In this document: in pieces, positions 23,529 through 33,030 of the stretch | Layout of the letters: every line of letters starts with the position of its first letter | Numbering within the stretch: position 1 is the first letter of the stretch | Assembly (NCBI GenBank): GCA_041394265.1 | Contig: JAWKIO010000005.1 | Location: 3,100,001 to 3,164,000 of the forward strand | Reading direction: 5' to 3' | Source of the DNA: Acidimicrobiales bacterium | GTDB taxonomy: Bacteria; Actinomycetota; Acidimicrobiia; Acidimicrobiales; SZUA-35 | DNA length: 64,000 nt | The notes under the pieces: generated by a model | Database searches by the model: none | What the model was told of the DNA's origin: nothing | What the model saw: the letters and a program-made list of their open reading frames with translations, nothing else | Translations under genes and position numbers: made by a program

Positions 23529-25781
23529 ATGGGAAACGACAGCGGCATTCTCAAGACGACCTTTGCCGTCGCCCTCGCGCTCGTCGTCCTTCTCGCCGTC
23601 GGCACCGCCGGCGCGGCCTGGACCCACGCGAGCGAGCAGCGGCACATTGCCACGGCCGCCTCCGACCTCCAGGTCGCTGCCATGACGCTCGCTGCCGCCG
23701 ACTCGCTCCTGCTCGATGGCGAGCAGCCCGGCGGTCTCCAGCTCGGTCATGCGGTCCTTGCGCTGTCGACCAATCGGGAGATGGCGCTACGCCCTCTGTC
23801 GCCCGGTGATGCCAACCGGGCGAACGAACTGCTCGATGAGATCGCCGCCAACAGCCTCACGCTGCTCGACCACGGTGCCCGGGGTCACGAGATCCACGGT
23901 CACGGTGAGCTCCACGACCTGCTCGCACATGCCGCGGATGAGGCGGAGAGCGGAGCCATCGCCGCGGAGCAGCGTGCGCTCGGCGCCGTGGTGCTGGCGA
24001 GCCTGGCGGTGATGGTCGGGTTCTGGCTGGTGCTGAAGTCACGCTTCCGCAGCGAGCATGATCGTGAGCGGGCAGAACTCCAGGCCCGAGAGGGGCGACG
24101 CCTCGAGGCGTTGCTCGACGACTCGCCTGACAGCGCCTTCGTGATCGACCTCGGGGGACGGATCGTGTATCGCTCGGAGTCCGGCAATCGGCTCCTGGGA
24201 CTCGAGTTCGGAGCGCGTGAGGATCTCGTCGCCCTCGCCAGCCCGGCCAAGCGCGACGCGCTCCGAGATCACCTGCGCCGAGCTGATGCCTCGGGGGACT
24301 CCGCGGTGTTCTCGCTACGAGATCAGTCGGGAGTGTGGGGCTGGTACCAGATACGGGTCTCGGACTTGAGCGACAACCGCACCGTCGACGGGCACGTGGT
24401 CACCGCACGCAACATCACCAACGAAGTGCTGCTGCGCGACGAGCTGCAGCGCCAGGCCGACACCGACCACCTGACCGGGCTGCCCAACCGTCGAGTGCTG
24501 CAGCGAGCGCTCGTGACCGCATCGAACCGCCTGACCGAGTGTGGCGGTTTGACCGCCGTGATGACGCTCGACATCGATGGCTTCAAGTCGATCAACGACA
24601 CCCTCGGCCATGCAGCCGGTGACGAACTACTGATTCGTGTCGCCGAGCGTCTGAACGGCGCCAAGGCCGAGGATCACGTCCTGCTCCGTCTCGGCGGCGA
24701 CGAGTTCGCTCTGATCGCACCGAGCGTGGCGTCCGTCGCCGATGCCGAGACCCAGGCCCGAGCGCTCCTGGCCGCCTTCGACGACCCGTTCCGGTTGGGC
24801 TCACGGGTCGAGCGGGTGCGCACCAGTGTCGGCGTAGCCACGACCGCCGAGCCCTCGAGGGTCGACGGCCTGCTGCGTGAGGCCGACGTCGCCATGTACG
24901 AATCGAAGCGGCGGGGGGGATCGAGTGTGGTCATGCACGACCCGCTGGTCGCCGACTCGTCGGCGCGTACCGACCGGATCGCCGCCGCCCTTCGCACCGC
25001 CGACCACGACGCCGAGTTCCACGTGATGTACCAGCCGATCGTCGAGATCCACTCCGGCACGGTGACCGGGCTCGAGGCGTTGCTGCGGTGGACGAGTCCC
25101 GAACTCGGACCGGTCAGTCCCGACGAGTTCGTCCCGGTCGCCGAGACGACGGGCGACATCTGCGAGATCGGCAAGTGGGTGATCGACTCGGTGTTCTGCC
25201 AGTTCGCCGCCTGGATCGAAGCGGGAATCGACCCGTCGATCACCGTGTCGTTCAACGTCTCACCCCGCCAGCTGGCCGACGAGCGGTTCGTCCCGTGTGT
25301 GTTGGAGACGGCAGCCGCGTGGGGCGTTCCTCCGTCGAGGCTGGTGGTCGAGGTGACCGAGTCCACCGCACTCGATCACGCCGGTGTCGCCATCGCCCGG
25401 CTCGAGCAGCTGCGGGCAGCCGGCATCAGGATCTCGATCGACGACTTCGGATCCGGCTACTCGAATCTCGGTCAGCTGCTGACCGTGCCGTTCGACGTGA
25501 TCAAGATCGACCGCTCGCTCCTGCTGACCCTCACCGCGATGCGCCAGCAGGCGGGCGGCGACGCCACCGATGCGTGCGCCATCATGTCGGCCATCGTGTC
25601 GATCGCCAGCGTGCTGCAGGCGCCAGTGGTCTGCGAGGGGGTCGAGACCGACGCCCAGCGGACCTCGCTCGCTGCTTCCGGCATCACCCATGTGCAGGGG
25701 TACCTCACCGGACGTCCGGCCTCGGGCGCCACGATCACGAGCGACCTCTGCCCGGCAACACGACCGGCAACGCTGGGCTGA
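23529..25781 (+). CDS. Membrane GGDEF-EAL cyclic-di-GMP protein with PAS sensor
   Basis: A 750-residue bifunctional-looking second-messenger protein. Two membrane helices (residues 9-31 and 153-172) flank an extracytoplasmic four-helix-like sensor region. A PAS domain (about 196-300) is followed by a diguanylate cyclase domain with intact GGDEF (389-393). A phosphodiesterase domain then shows EALLRW (from E516), FNVSP, EVTES, IDDFGSGYS, KIDRSLL and CEGVET. All named metal and catalytic residues look present, so both synthesis and breakdown of c-di-GMP are possible. The ATG lacks a clear ribosome site. The last codons lie in a tandem repeat. Confidence 0.9.
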   Translation: MGNDSGILKTTFAVALALVVLLAVGTAGAAWTHASEQRHIATAASDLQVAAMTLAAADSLLLDGEQPGGLQLGHAVLALSTNREMALRPLSPGDANRANELLDEIAANSLTLLDHGARGHEIHGHGELHDLLAHAADEAESGAIAAEQRALGAVVLASLAVMVGFWLVLKSRFRSEHDRERAELQAREGRRLEALLDDSPDSAFVIDLGGRIVYRSESGNRLLGLEFGAREDLVALASPAKRDALRDHLRRADASGDSAVFSLRDQSGVWGWYQIRVSDLSDNRTVDGHVVTARNITNEVLLRDELQRQADTDHLTGLPNRRVLQRALVTASNRLTECGGLTAVMTLDIDGFKSINDTLGHAAGDELLIRVAERLNGAKAEDHVLLRLGGDEFALIAPSVASVADAETQARALLAAFDDPFRLGSRVERVRTSVGVATTAEPSRVDGLLREADVAMYESKRRGGSSVVMHDPLVADSSARTDRIAAALRTADHDAEFHVMYQPIVEIHSGTVTGLEALLRWTSPELGPVSPDEFVPVAETTGDICEIGKWVIDSVFCQFAAWIEAGIDPSITVSFNVSPRQLADERFVPCVLETAAAWGVPPSRLVVEVTESTALDHAGVAIARLEQLRAAGIRISIDDFGSGYSNLGQLLTVPFDVIKIDRSLLLTLTAMRQQAGGDATDACAIMSAIVSIASVLQAPVVCEGVETDAQRTSLAASGITHVQGYLTGRPASGATITSDLCPATRPATLG

Positions 25782-25811
25782 GCAGAGCCGGCAACGCTGG
25801 GGCGAGCAGAG
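25764..25811. repeat. 24-bp tandem repeat, two copies
   Basis: CCGGCAACGCTGGG...GAGCAGAG occurs at 25764-25787 and 25788-25811 with two mismatches. The first copy contains the stop codon of the GGDEF-EAL gene; the second leads into the cinA promoter. Confidence 0.75.
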
Positions 25812-25817
25812 CCGCAC

Positions 25818-25823
25818 TAGCCT
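25818..25823 (+). promoter_or_regulatory. -10 TAGCCT, leaderless start of cinA
   Basis: TAGCCT ends 6 nt before the ATG at 25830. Confidence 0.55.
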
Positions 25824-25829
25824 GCGGTC

Positions 25830-27089
25830 ATGCGTGTCGAAGTCGTCGCTGTCGGAACCGAACTGCTCCTGGGCCAGATCGTCGACACCAACTCGTCGTG
25901 GATCGGTGAGCAGCTCGCACTCGTCGGGCTGAACTCACACTACCAGACCAAGGTTGGCGACAACCCGGCCCGGATCCGCGAGGTCATCGAACTGGCACTC
26001 TCGCGGAGCGACGCCGTCATCTGCTGTGGAGGTCTCGGTCCGACGCAAGACGACCTCACCCGCGAAGTCATCGCCGAACTCATGGGAGTCGAGCTCGTCC
26101 GTGACGAGACCATCGTGGCTCGCATCACCGAGATGTTCGCCAGCCGCGGTCGGGCGATGCCCGACAACAATCTGCGTCAGGCGATGGTGCCCGTTGGGGC
26201 GACCACCATTCCCCAACAGCCGGGAACGGCGCCCGGCCTGCGTTGTCCGATCACGGTCACCGGGCCCGACGGGGCGGCAGTCGACAAGGTCGTCTACGCC
26301 GTACCTGGCGTGCCGTACGAAATGAAGGAAATGGTCGAGGGCTTCATCCTCGAGGATCTGGTCGCCCGTTCGGGGGAGCGAGCGGTCATCCGCAGCCGGG
26401 TGCTTCGGACCTGGGGCACGTCGGAGTCGGGCCTGGCCGAGATCCTCGCCGATCGCATCTCCGAGCTCGACGAGATCGGGAACCCGACCCTCGCGTTCTT
26501 GGCGTCGGGGGTCGAGGGGCTGAAGGTCCGCATCACGGCCCGGGCCGCCGACGAGGCCGCCGCCGTTGCCATGCTCGACGCCGAGCAGGCCGTGCTCGAA
26601 CCGCTGATCGGTCACCTGGTGTTCGGCTACGACGACGACAACATGGAGGCGGTGGTCGTGCGCTCCCTGATCGAGCGAGGGCTCACGGTGTCGGTCGCGG
26701 AGTCGCTCACGGGAGGGTACGTGGCCGGTCGTATCGCCTCGGTGCCGGGCGCCAGCGCCACGTTCACCGGCGGGGTCGTCGCCTACGACTCGAAGGTCAA
26801 GTTCCAGCTGCTCGGCGTACCCGAAGGGCCGGTCGTCACCGAAGACGCCGCCGTGTCCATGGCCGAGGGCGTGCGACGGGTGATGGGCACCGACATCGGG
26901 CTGGCCACCACCGGGGTGGCAGGACCCGACGAAGCCGAGGGCAAACCGGTCGGCACGGTGTGCCTTGCGGTGGCCTCCGACGAAGGTGCCATCGCCACGA
27001 CCGTTCGCCTACCGGGCGATCGCGAGCGCATCCGGCAGTTCTCGACCATCACACTGCTCGACTTGTTGCGCCGGATCCTGGCCGGCTGA
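25830..27089 (+). CDS. cinA: CinA-family protein (NMN deamidase / competence-damage inducible)
   Basis: Cytosolic 419-residue protein of NAD salvage. The N-terminal molybdopterin-binding-like (COG1058) domain starts VVAVGTELLLGQIVDTNS and has CCGGLGPTQDD. The C-terminal domain (about 265-419) has VAESLTGGYVAGRIASVPGA and the nicotinamide-nucleotide amidase signature with YDSKVK and TTGVAGPD. Both domains are complete. In other actinobacteria cinA sits near pgsA and recA, as here. It is leaderless by the promoter pattern and converges closely with the cupin gene (7 bp). Confidence 0.93.
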   Translation: MRVEVVAVGTELLLGQIVDTNSSWIGEQLALVGLNSHYQTKVGDNPARIREVIELALSRSDAVICCGGLGPTQDDLTREVIAELMGVELVRDETIVARITEMFASRGRAMPDNNLRQAMVPVGATTIPQQPGTAPGLRCPITVTGPDGAAVDKVVYAVPGVPYEMKEMVEGFILEDLVARSGERAVIRSRVLRTWGTSESGLAEILADRISELDEIGNPTLAFLASGVEGLKVRITARAADEAAAVAMLDAEQAVLEPLIGHLVFGYDDDNMEAVVVRSLIERGLTVSVAESLTGGYVAGRIASVPGASATFTGGVVAYDSKVKFQLLGVPEGPVVTEDAAVSMAEGVRRVMGTDIGLATTGVAGPDEAEGKPVGTVCLAVASDEGAIATTVRLPGDRERIRQFSTITLLDLLRRILAG

Positions 27090-27096
27090 GCGGACG

Positions 27097-27945
27097 TCAG
27101 CCGCGTGCGAGCGCCTTCGGGCGTCGGGCCCAGACGGCGTGCGCGGTGTTGAACGAGTCGCGCTTCAGCCGATCGCGCCACGGCGATTCCCCCGGGACTG
27201 TGGGCGACAACCCGAGCCGGCGGAGGCGTGCGTTCCAGGCGTAGACCGGGACCTCGTCGCGGGTCTGTCGGTGGAGGAACACCACCGACAGCGCCGTGCA
27301 CGGCCCCGGACCGTTCTCGACGTAGTGCGCCGAGCGTGGAGGGATGAAGATGCCGTCGCCGGGACCGAGGTCGTAGGGACGCATGTCGGACGGTTTCGCA
27401 TTGCAGGTGCCGTAGCGGCCCGAGTGCAACGCCTCGAGCGCGATCTCGCCCTCGGGATCACCGACGGGAGCGAGCCACACCCGTTTGTGCCCTTCGGTCA
27501 CCAGCAGGAAGTTGCACTCGTGGTCGACGTGTGCACTGGTCACTGCGGTCTCACCGGCGATGAAGAGATAGCCCTCTTCCGACACCATGTCGTCACGATC
27601 CACCCCCAACAGCAATCGACCCGCCTCGATCAGTTCGGCGACCAGCGGGGCCATCTCGGCGTCGGTCTCGATGTCGTAGAAGTAGAGGGACCGGTGCTGA
27701 TGCGCGAGGTCGAGCACGGCTTGCTCGGCGTCGTCGGTGAGCAAGCGGCGCTCGTAGTCGAGACCCGCGATCACGGCGCCCTGATCGCCGCCGACCTCGA
27801 TGCTGCCCGCGGGAAGGCGTCCGGCCAACGCCGCGATCGCGTGACTTTGGAGGAGCGGGTGGCCGACCAGCGAATGCTCGACCGTGAACGCCGACAGGAA
27901 TGCCGGGTCGGGCGAACCGTCGCCGGACAGACGAAGCAGGGCCAT
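27097..27945 (-). CDS. JmjC/cupin-like protein
   Basis: A 282-residue soluble protein with a double-stranded beta-helix core of the cupin_8/JmjC type. The iron-ligand set can be proposed as H-x-D/E in SAHVDHECNFLLVTEG and a distal histidine in PPRSAHYVEN. The intervening LVTEGHKRVWLAPVG resembles the HKxx-L motif of such oxygenases. It is likely a 2-oxoglutarate-dependent hydroxylase, but the substrate is unknown and the ligands are my assignment. It is transcribed away from the flippase gene; a -10 TACGCT is 7 nt before the ATG. Confidence 0.65.
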   Translation of the reverse strand: MALLRLSGDGSPDPAFLSAFTVEHSLVGHPLLQSHAIAALAGRLPAGSIEVGGDQGAVIAGLDYERRLLTDDAEQAVLDLAHQHRSLYFYDIETDAEMAPLVAELIEAGRLLLGVDRDDMVSEEGYLFIAGETAVTSAHVDHECNFLLVTEGHKRVWLAPVGDPEGEIALEALHSGRYGTCNAKPSDMRPYDLGPGDGIFIPPRSAHYVENGPGPCTALSVVFLHRQTRDEVPVYAWNARLRRLGLSPTVPGESPWRDRLKRDSFNTAHAVWARRPKALARG

Positions 27946-27952
27946 GGGGCCG

Positions 27953-27958
27953 AGCGTA
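27953..27958 (-). promoter_or_regulatory. -10 TACGCT (minus strand), leaderless start
   Basis: On the minus strand TACGCT ends 7 nt before the ATG at 27945. Confidence 0.5.
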
Positions 27959-28050
27959 GCGTCGTGCCAGTCAACGCATCGTGGGCGAAGTGCCCGACGA
28001 CGTGAGCGAATCGACCCGTGGGGAGCACCCCGAGGTGCTGCGATACTTCC

Positions 28051-28056
28051 TACGGT
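28051..28056 (+). promoter_or_regulatory. -10 TACGGT, leaderless start of the exopolysaccharide operon
   Basis: TACGGT ends 6 nt before the ATG at 28063, the first gene of the forward exopolysaccharide operon. Confidence 0.5.
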
Positions 28057-28062
28057 GCGCCG

Positions 28063-29553
28063 ATGGGAGACGGCCGCCGCACCGACGGCGACATGAGGTC
28101 CACCTTGGCTCCAGTGCACGAAGACGAGCCCGTGAAGCCGGGCCTTCTTGCCAACACCGCAGCGCTGGTCGTTGGTCGTCTCGTCATCGCCGTGCTCGGT
28201 TGGAGCGGCACGGTCCTGATCGCTCGCGATCTCAGCACCGAGGCGTTCGGCCAGTTCACCCTCGTGTTCAGCCTGCTCGGCATGCTGTCGATCGTGACCG
28301 ATCTCGGGGTCGGCCGGATCGTCATCGGCGGGTTGGTGGGCGACGCCCCCGATCGTGATCGACTTGCCGGCACCTACATCCTGCTGCGCACGACGCTCGG
28401 CCTGCTCGGCTACGCCCTGGCCCTGGCGGTGGTCACCCTCGCCGACTACCCCGATCCCGTTCCCAAGGCCACCGCCGTCGCCGGCCTGATCGTGGTGCTC
28501 GCCACCCCATCGAGCGCCTACGACGCCGCCTTCCAGGTGACGGGTCGGTTGGCTCGCATCGCCGTCGCCGACACGCTGGGGCAGCTCGCGCAGATCGCCC
28601 TCACCGTGGCACTCGTCGTCCGGGGCAGCTCGCTCGTTTGGTACACGGTCCCCGGCGTGCTCAATGCCGCGCTCGTGATGCTGTGGAAGGTGCCGGCCTC
28701 GCATCGACTGATCCCGTTCCGGTACCGGGTCGACCTGAGGCTGTGGTGGGTGATGTTGAAGGAGGCGGTTCCCCTCTCGGCCGGTGCCGCCTTCGCCACG
28801 CTCTACTACCGCGTCGACTCCATCATGCTGGCGTCGATCGCCGACTTCGAAGCTGTCGGTCTCTACGGGGTCGCCTACAAGTTCGTCGATCTCGTCCACT
28901 TCATCCCGGGATCGCTGACCGTGGCGATTCTCGCCCCGCTGGCGGCGGCCTGGCCCGAGCGGACCGACGAGTTCCTCGGCCACATACGCAGTGGCGCGAT
29001 GTTGCTCGCGGTGATCGGTGGCGGCGTGGTCGTCGGCGTGTGGCTCTTCGCTGAACCCGCCGTGTCGTTGCTCTACGGTTCGGAGTTCGCGCCCGCCGGG
29101 TTGGCCACGAGCCTGGCGGTGTCGGGCGAGGTGCTGGCGTTCGGCTCGGCGCTGCTGATCGCCGTGATGATCAGTGTGGGACGGCAGAAGGCGTACCCGC
29201 TCATCACGCTGGCCGGACTCGGTGTGAACATCGCCGCCAACGCCGTGCTCATTCCTCGGTTCTCGATCGAGGGCGCCGCAGCGGCGACGCTCGGCACCGA
29301 GTCGCTCGTGCTCGCCATTCTGTTGTGGTGGGCGCACCGCGAGGGTGATCTGCTCCCGTCGGGCCTGGGCTCGTTGGGTCGTCTGCCGGTCGTGATGGCA
29401 GGGTCGATCGCCGTCGGCCTCGGTCTGTCGGCGACGCTGCCGTGGCTGGTGGCGGCCGTCCTCACCGGGGCGCTGTACCTCGTGGCGGTCGACCGCTCGG
29501 GCGCCACGGGGCAACAGGGGTTGCGAGGCCTGATCGAGGGGCGAGCGTCGTGA
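28063..29553 (+). CDS. Wzx-type polysaccharide flippase (MOP superfamily)
   Basis: Inner-membrane flippase of 496 residues that moves an undecaprenyl-linked repeat unit outward. About 14 hydrophobic segments are spread along the chain after a 25-residue cytoplasmic start. The opening VVGRLVIAVLGWSGTVLIARDLSTEAFGQF resembles other polysaccharide export flippases. It is the first gene of the forward exopolysaccharide operon, and its stop overlaps the next start (GTGA). The ATG at 28063 was chosen from the leaderless promoter spacing; an alternative in-frame ATG lies further in. Confidence 0.85.
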   Translation: MGDGRRTDGDMRSTLAPVHEDEPVKPGLLANTAALVVGRLVIAVLGWSGTVLIARDLSTEAFGQFTLVFSLLGMLSIVTDLGVGRIVIGGLVGDAPDRDRLAGTYILLRTTLGLLGYALALAVVTLADYPDPVPKATAVAGLIVVLATPSSAYDAAFQVTGRLARIAVADTLGQLAQIALTVALVVRGSSLVWYTVPGVLNAALVMLWKVPASHRLIPFRYRVDLRLWWVMLKEAVPLSAGAAFATLYYRVDSIMLASIADFEAVGLYGVAYKFVDLVHFIPGSLTVAILAPLAAAWPERTDEFLGHIRSGAMLLAVIGGGVVVGVWLFAEPAVSLLYGSEFAPAGLATSLAVSGEVLAFGSALLIAVMISVGRQKAYPLITLAGLGVNIAANAVLIPRFSIEGAAAATLGTESLVLAILLWWAHREGDLLPSGLGSLGRLPVVMAGSIAVGLGLSATLPWLVAAVLTGALYLVAVDRSGATGQQGLRGLIEGRAS

Positions 29554-30854
29554 CCGGTCTCGTACGTGGCAGCGCAGTGCCGTCCGTCGATGCCAAGCGG
29601 TCGCTTCGACCGCAGTCGGTCGTGTTGCTGGTGGTGGCCCTGGCCCCGTTCGACGGGCTGTTGCTCATCGCTCGCCTGCCGCGTGTGGTCGATGCGTGGA
29701 AGGAGGCGCTGGTCGCCTTCGCCTTCGGGTTGGCGGTGCTCGAATGGCCGACGCGGCCTCGCCGCAACGACCGACCTCCGTGGGCCGTTCCGGCGATCGT
29801 GCTGGTGGCCTGGTCCTTGGTGTCGGTCGCCGTCCATCCTTCGCTGCAGTCGGTCCTCGGATTCAAGATCAGCTACACGTTCCTGTTGCTGCCCCTCACC
29901 CTGTTCTGGTGCCCGTTCGATGGTCGCGACCGCGACCGGTTGGTGAGCGTGCTGATGTTCGGCGGCTTCGTGACGTCCGTCGTTGGCATCGCCCAACAGC
30001 TCGTTGGCCATGAGGCACTCAACCGGATGGGCTATGAGTACAACGAGGTGATCCGCTTCGCCGGCGACTACCTGCGCTCGTTCTCCACCTTCAACCAGCC
30101 GTTCCCGTTTGCCTTCTTCGTGATGATCGTGATCCTGGTCGGACTGCCGGTGGCGCTCGAGGATCGAGGTCGGCGGCGCAATCAGCTGTTCCTTGCGGCG
30201 CTGCCGGTGCTGTTCTTCGGGATGTCCACCGCCATCGTGCGTGGGGCGTTCCTCGGGCTCGCACTGGGGCTGGTGTACCTGGGGATCGTGCGCTACCGGG
30301 TGCTCGGCCACGGACTGTTCGCACTTCCCGTGATCGTGCTGATCGTCGTGGCGTCCGGTGCCGGTGGGGCGATCTTCTCGGCATCGAGCTTGCAGGAACG
30401 AGCGACCGGATGGGTCAGCGAAGTCGGCAGCCAGGGTGTGCACCCGATCGGTGAGGGCATCGGGTCCACCGGCGCAGCCGCCGAGAAACTCGAGACCGCT
30501 GCGTCGGGCGACGGCGGTGCCCTCCTCGGTGCCGACACCGGACCCCAGCGCTACCAGGCCGACAATCAGTACGTGAAGACCTGGATCGAGCTGGGCCCGA
30601 TCGGTCTGTGGTTGTTGTTGTGGGTGCTGGGCGCGGCCGCTGTCCACGGGCATCGCGTCGCCCGATCGCTCGCATCGGAGCACGGCGGCCTCGGAGTGTC
30701 ACGCGACGCCGGGCTCGGCTTCGGGATCGTGGCCGCGACGATCGCACCCATCGGGGCGGGCACCGTCGCCACCTACTGGGAGATCTTCCCGGTGGATCTT
30801 CTCTTCTGGCTCCTCCTGGGGGTGATGACATCGCTATGCCGTCGATCGTCCTGA
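29550..30854 (+). CDS. O-antigen ligase/polymerase-like membrane protein (Wzy family)
   Basis: A 434-residue multi-pass membrane protein, most likely the polymerase that joins repeat units of the exopolysaccharide. About ten hydrophobic helices are interrupted by one large extracytoplasmic loop (about residues 270-345) rich in small residues. This topology and the SADNQYVKTWIELGPIGL-like region, here ADNQYVKTWIELGPIGLW, are typical of Wzy_C proteins. The GTG start overlaps the flippase stop; the 3' end overlaps the next gene by 19 bp. Confidence 0.8.
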   Translation: MTGLVRGSAVPSVDAKRSLRPQSVVLLVVALAPFDGLLLIARLPRVVDAWKEALVAFAFGLAVLEWPTRPRRNDRPPWAVPAIVLVAWSLVSVAVHPSLQSVLGFKISYTFLLLPLTLFWCPFDGRDRDRLVSVLMFGGFVTSVVGIAQQLVGHEALNRMGYEYNEVIRFAGDYLRSFSTFNQPFPFAFFVMIVILVGLPVALEDRGRRRNQLFLAALPVLFFGMSTAIVRGAFLGLALGLVYLGIVRYRVLGHGLFALPVIVLIVVASGAGGAIFSASSLQERATGWVSEVGSQGVHPIGEGIGSTGAAAEKLETAASGDGGALLGADTGPQRYQADNQYVKTWIELGPIGLWLLLWVLGAAAVHGHRVARSLASEHGGLGVSRDAGLGFGIVAATIAPIGAGTVATYWEIFPVDLLFWLLLGVMTSLCRRSS

Positions 30855-31882
30855 ACGCGCTCGCCCTCCGTCCCGGTGGAAGCGGCGTGCAGACCTACAG
30901 CCGCGAGCTCATCCGAGGGCTGCGGGCCCAGCTGCCCGATTCGGTAGAGCTCGCTGCCCGGGTCCAGCGCGACGCGGTCAGCGAATTGCCGAGCGGTGTC
31001 GAGGCCGTCGCCCGTCCGGTCAGCAAGGGTGCTCGCCGGTTGATCGAGGGATGGCGTCCGGTGCATGACGCCGACCTCGTGCATGGGCTCGACGTCGACC
31101 TGCCGTGGCGTGTTGACGCACCCACGGTCGCCACCGTCCACGACCTTTCCGTCTTCGATGTGCCATGGGCATTCTCTCGCTACCGGGCCGCCGGCGAGCG
31201 GGTCGCCGTGGCGAAGGGCGTGCGCTCGGCCGACGCCTTGATCGCCGTGTCGAAGTTCACCGCCGACGCCATCGGCAATCGGTTCGGGCGCGCGGCAACC
31301 GTGATCCACCTTGCACCGGCACCCGAGATGCAGCCGTCGACCGCCGATGAGCGAGCCGAGGTTGTTCGCCGCTACGGACTGCCCGATCGCTTCGTACTGC
31401 ACGTCGGCACCATCGAGCCCCGCAAGGATGTGGCCGGTCTCGTCGAGGCGTGTCGTCGCCTCGATGTCCTCCTCGTGCTCGCCGGTGCGCTCGAAGCCGA
31501 CCTGCCCGAGGGTGCCGACGTGCGCCTTCTCGGCTACGTGCCCGCCGCCGATCTCGCTCCGCTGTACGGCTCGGCGACGGTGGTCGCGTACCCGTCCCGC
31601 TACGAAGGGTTCGGCCTCCCGCCGATCGAGGCGATGGCGTGCGGCGCTGCGGTGGTCGCTTCAGCGGTCGGCGCGCTTCCCGAGGTGCTCGCCGACGACT
31701 TCGATCTCGTGGCGCCGGGCGATCTCGATCAGCTGACCGAGGCGCTCCGGGCCGCGTTGTCCGACGAACAGCAGCGGGCCAAACTCCTACGGTTGGGTCG
31801 CGAGGCCGTCGAGCGGCTCTCATGGGACGACACGGCGGCGGCGACGATCGAGGTCTACCGACAACTCGGGGTGACCTGGTGA
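30836..31882 (+). CDS. GT4-family glycosyltransferase
   Basis: Cytosolic GT-B fold sugar transferase of 348 residues acting in exopolysaccharide assembly. An N-terminal acceptor domain with RPGGSGVQTYSRELI precedes a nucleotide-sugar domain. The latter shows HVGTIEPRKDV and the E-x7-E pair in PSRYEGFGLPPIEAMACG. Donor and acceptor are unknown. The ATG at 30836 lies inside the end of the polymerase gene (19-bp overlap), a coupled arrangement; a longer frame from 30608 would run through that gene. Confidence 0.88.
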   Translation: MPSIVLNALALRPGGSGVQTYSRELIRGLRAQLPDSVELAARVQRDAVSELPSGVEAVARPVSKGARRLIEGWRPVHDADLVHGLDVDLPWRVDAPTVATVHDLSVFDVPWAFSRYRAAGERVAVAKGVRSADALIAVSKFTADAIGNRFGRAATVIHLAPAPEMQPSTADERAEVVRRYGLPDRFVLHVGTIEPRKDVAGLVEACRRLDVLLVLAGALEADLPEGADVRLLGYVPAADLAPLYGSATVVAYPSRYEGFGLPPIEAMACGAAVVASAVGALPEVLADDFDLVAPGDLDQLTEALRAALSDEQQRAKLLRLGREAVERLSWDDTAAATIEVYRQLGVTW

Positions 31883-31931
31883 GGCCGATGGCGGAATGGG
31901 CGAGGCAATGCGAACGAACGTAAAGGAGACG

Positions 31932-33026
31932 ATGACGGTGCTCGGCGTCACCCCCACCGGGGTGTTGTCGGGTGCCGAGCGAGTCTTGATCCGTCATGCG
32001 CTGGCTGGTCCGTCATTCGGCGACACCTGGGCGATTGCGTGTCCCGACGGCCCGGCCGCCGACCGGATCGAGTCCGACGGCATCCGGCGTGTGCGTGTTC
32101 CCGAACTCAAGCTCGGTGGAGGGCCCAGGCCCCTTGCCGCAGCGTGGCTCGCGCTCAACAACCTGCGAGCGTTGCGCCCGCTGTGGCGAGAAGCGCGCCG
32201 GGCCGACGTGATCATCGCCAACTCGGTGCTGTGCCTGCCCGTCCTCAAGCTGCTGCGGGCGCTCGGGGTCGAGACCCCGGTGGCCTGGTTGGTGCACGAC
32301 GTGATCACGCGACCGGACCTGGAGCGGATGGCGAAGTGGTCGGCCTCGGTCGTCGATCGGTCGATCCCGGTGTCGGAGGCGTCGGCCGAGCTGTCACGGG
32401 CCATGGGGATCCCGACCACGGTGGTCCGCAACGGGATCAATCCCCGGACCGAGGAGGCCGAGCCGACCGACGACGATCCGGTCATCGGTCTGAATGCCGT
32501 GCTCACGCACTGGAAGGGACAGCACGTCCTGCTCGAGGCGATGGCACTGGTCGACCCCCCGGCCCGCGCCGAACTGCTCGGCGGAACGCTGCCGAAAGAC
32601 GGCCCCTACGAAGCGCAGCTCCGCGAGCGTGCCGCGCAGCCCGATCTCGCCGGTCGGGTGTCGTTCCTCGGTCACACCGAAGACACCGACTCGGTGATGC
32701 AGAAGTGGACGATCGCGGTGTCGGCGAGTGTCGAGCCCGAGGCCGGGCCGCTGTCGGTGCTCGAGGCGATGAGCCTCGGCCTTCCGGTGATCGTCACCAA
32801 TCACGGCGGTGCCCCCGAGATCGCCCTCGACACCGGGCTCATCGTCGAACCCGGCGACCCGGCGGCGCTGGCCGAGGCGATCACGACGCTGCTCGCCAAC
32901 TCGTCCCGTCGACACACGTTGGGGCAAGCCGGTCGCAAGTTGGTGGCCGATCTCCTGCGCCGCGATCAACTCGAATCGGACTTCCGGGTCACGGTGCACG
33001 CCGAACTGGTCAAGCGGGAGCAGTGA
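31932..33026 (+). CDS. GT4-family glycosyltransferase
   Basis: Second sugar transferase of the operon, 364 residues, GT-B fold. It has the N-terminal TPTGVLSGAERVL loop, VRNGINPR before the linker, NAVLTHWKGQHVLLEAM at the start of the donor domain and the E-x7-E stretch EPEAGPLSVLEAMSLGLPV. The ATG at 31932 is chosen because AAGGAG lies 5 nt upstream; in-frame ATGs at 31896 and 31908 lack one. The next gene begins 4 bp after its stop. Confidence 0.87.
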   Translation: MTVLGVTPTGVLSGAERVLIRHALAGPSFGDTWAIACPDGPAADRIESDGIRRVRVPELKLGGGPRPLAAAWLALNNLRALRPLWREARRADVIIANSVLCLPVLKLLRALGVETPVAWLVHDVITRPDLERMAKWSASVVDRSIPVSEASAELSRAMGIPTTVVRNGINPRTEEAEPTDDDPVIGLNAVLTHWKGQHVLLEAMALVDPPARAELLGGTLPKDGPYEAQLRERAAQPDLAGRVSFLGHTEDTDSVMQKWTIAVSASVEPEAGPLSVLEAMSLGLPVIVTNHGGAPEIALDTGLIVEPGDPAALAEAITTLLANSSRRHTLGQAGRKLVADLLRRDQLESDFRVTVHAELVKREQ

Positions 33027-33030
33027 TCGC

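Noticed and set aside
27097..29514. Long minus-strand frame that would extend the cupin protein to 805 residues
   Set aside because: The extension is the antisense of the flippase gene and has no conserved features; a leaderless promoter marks the start at 27945.
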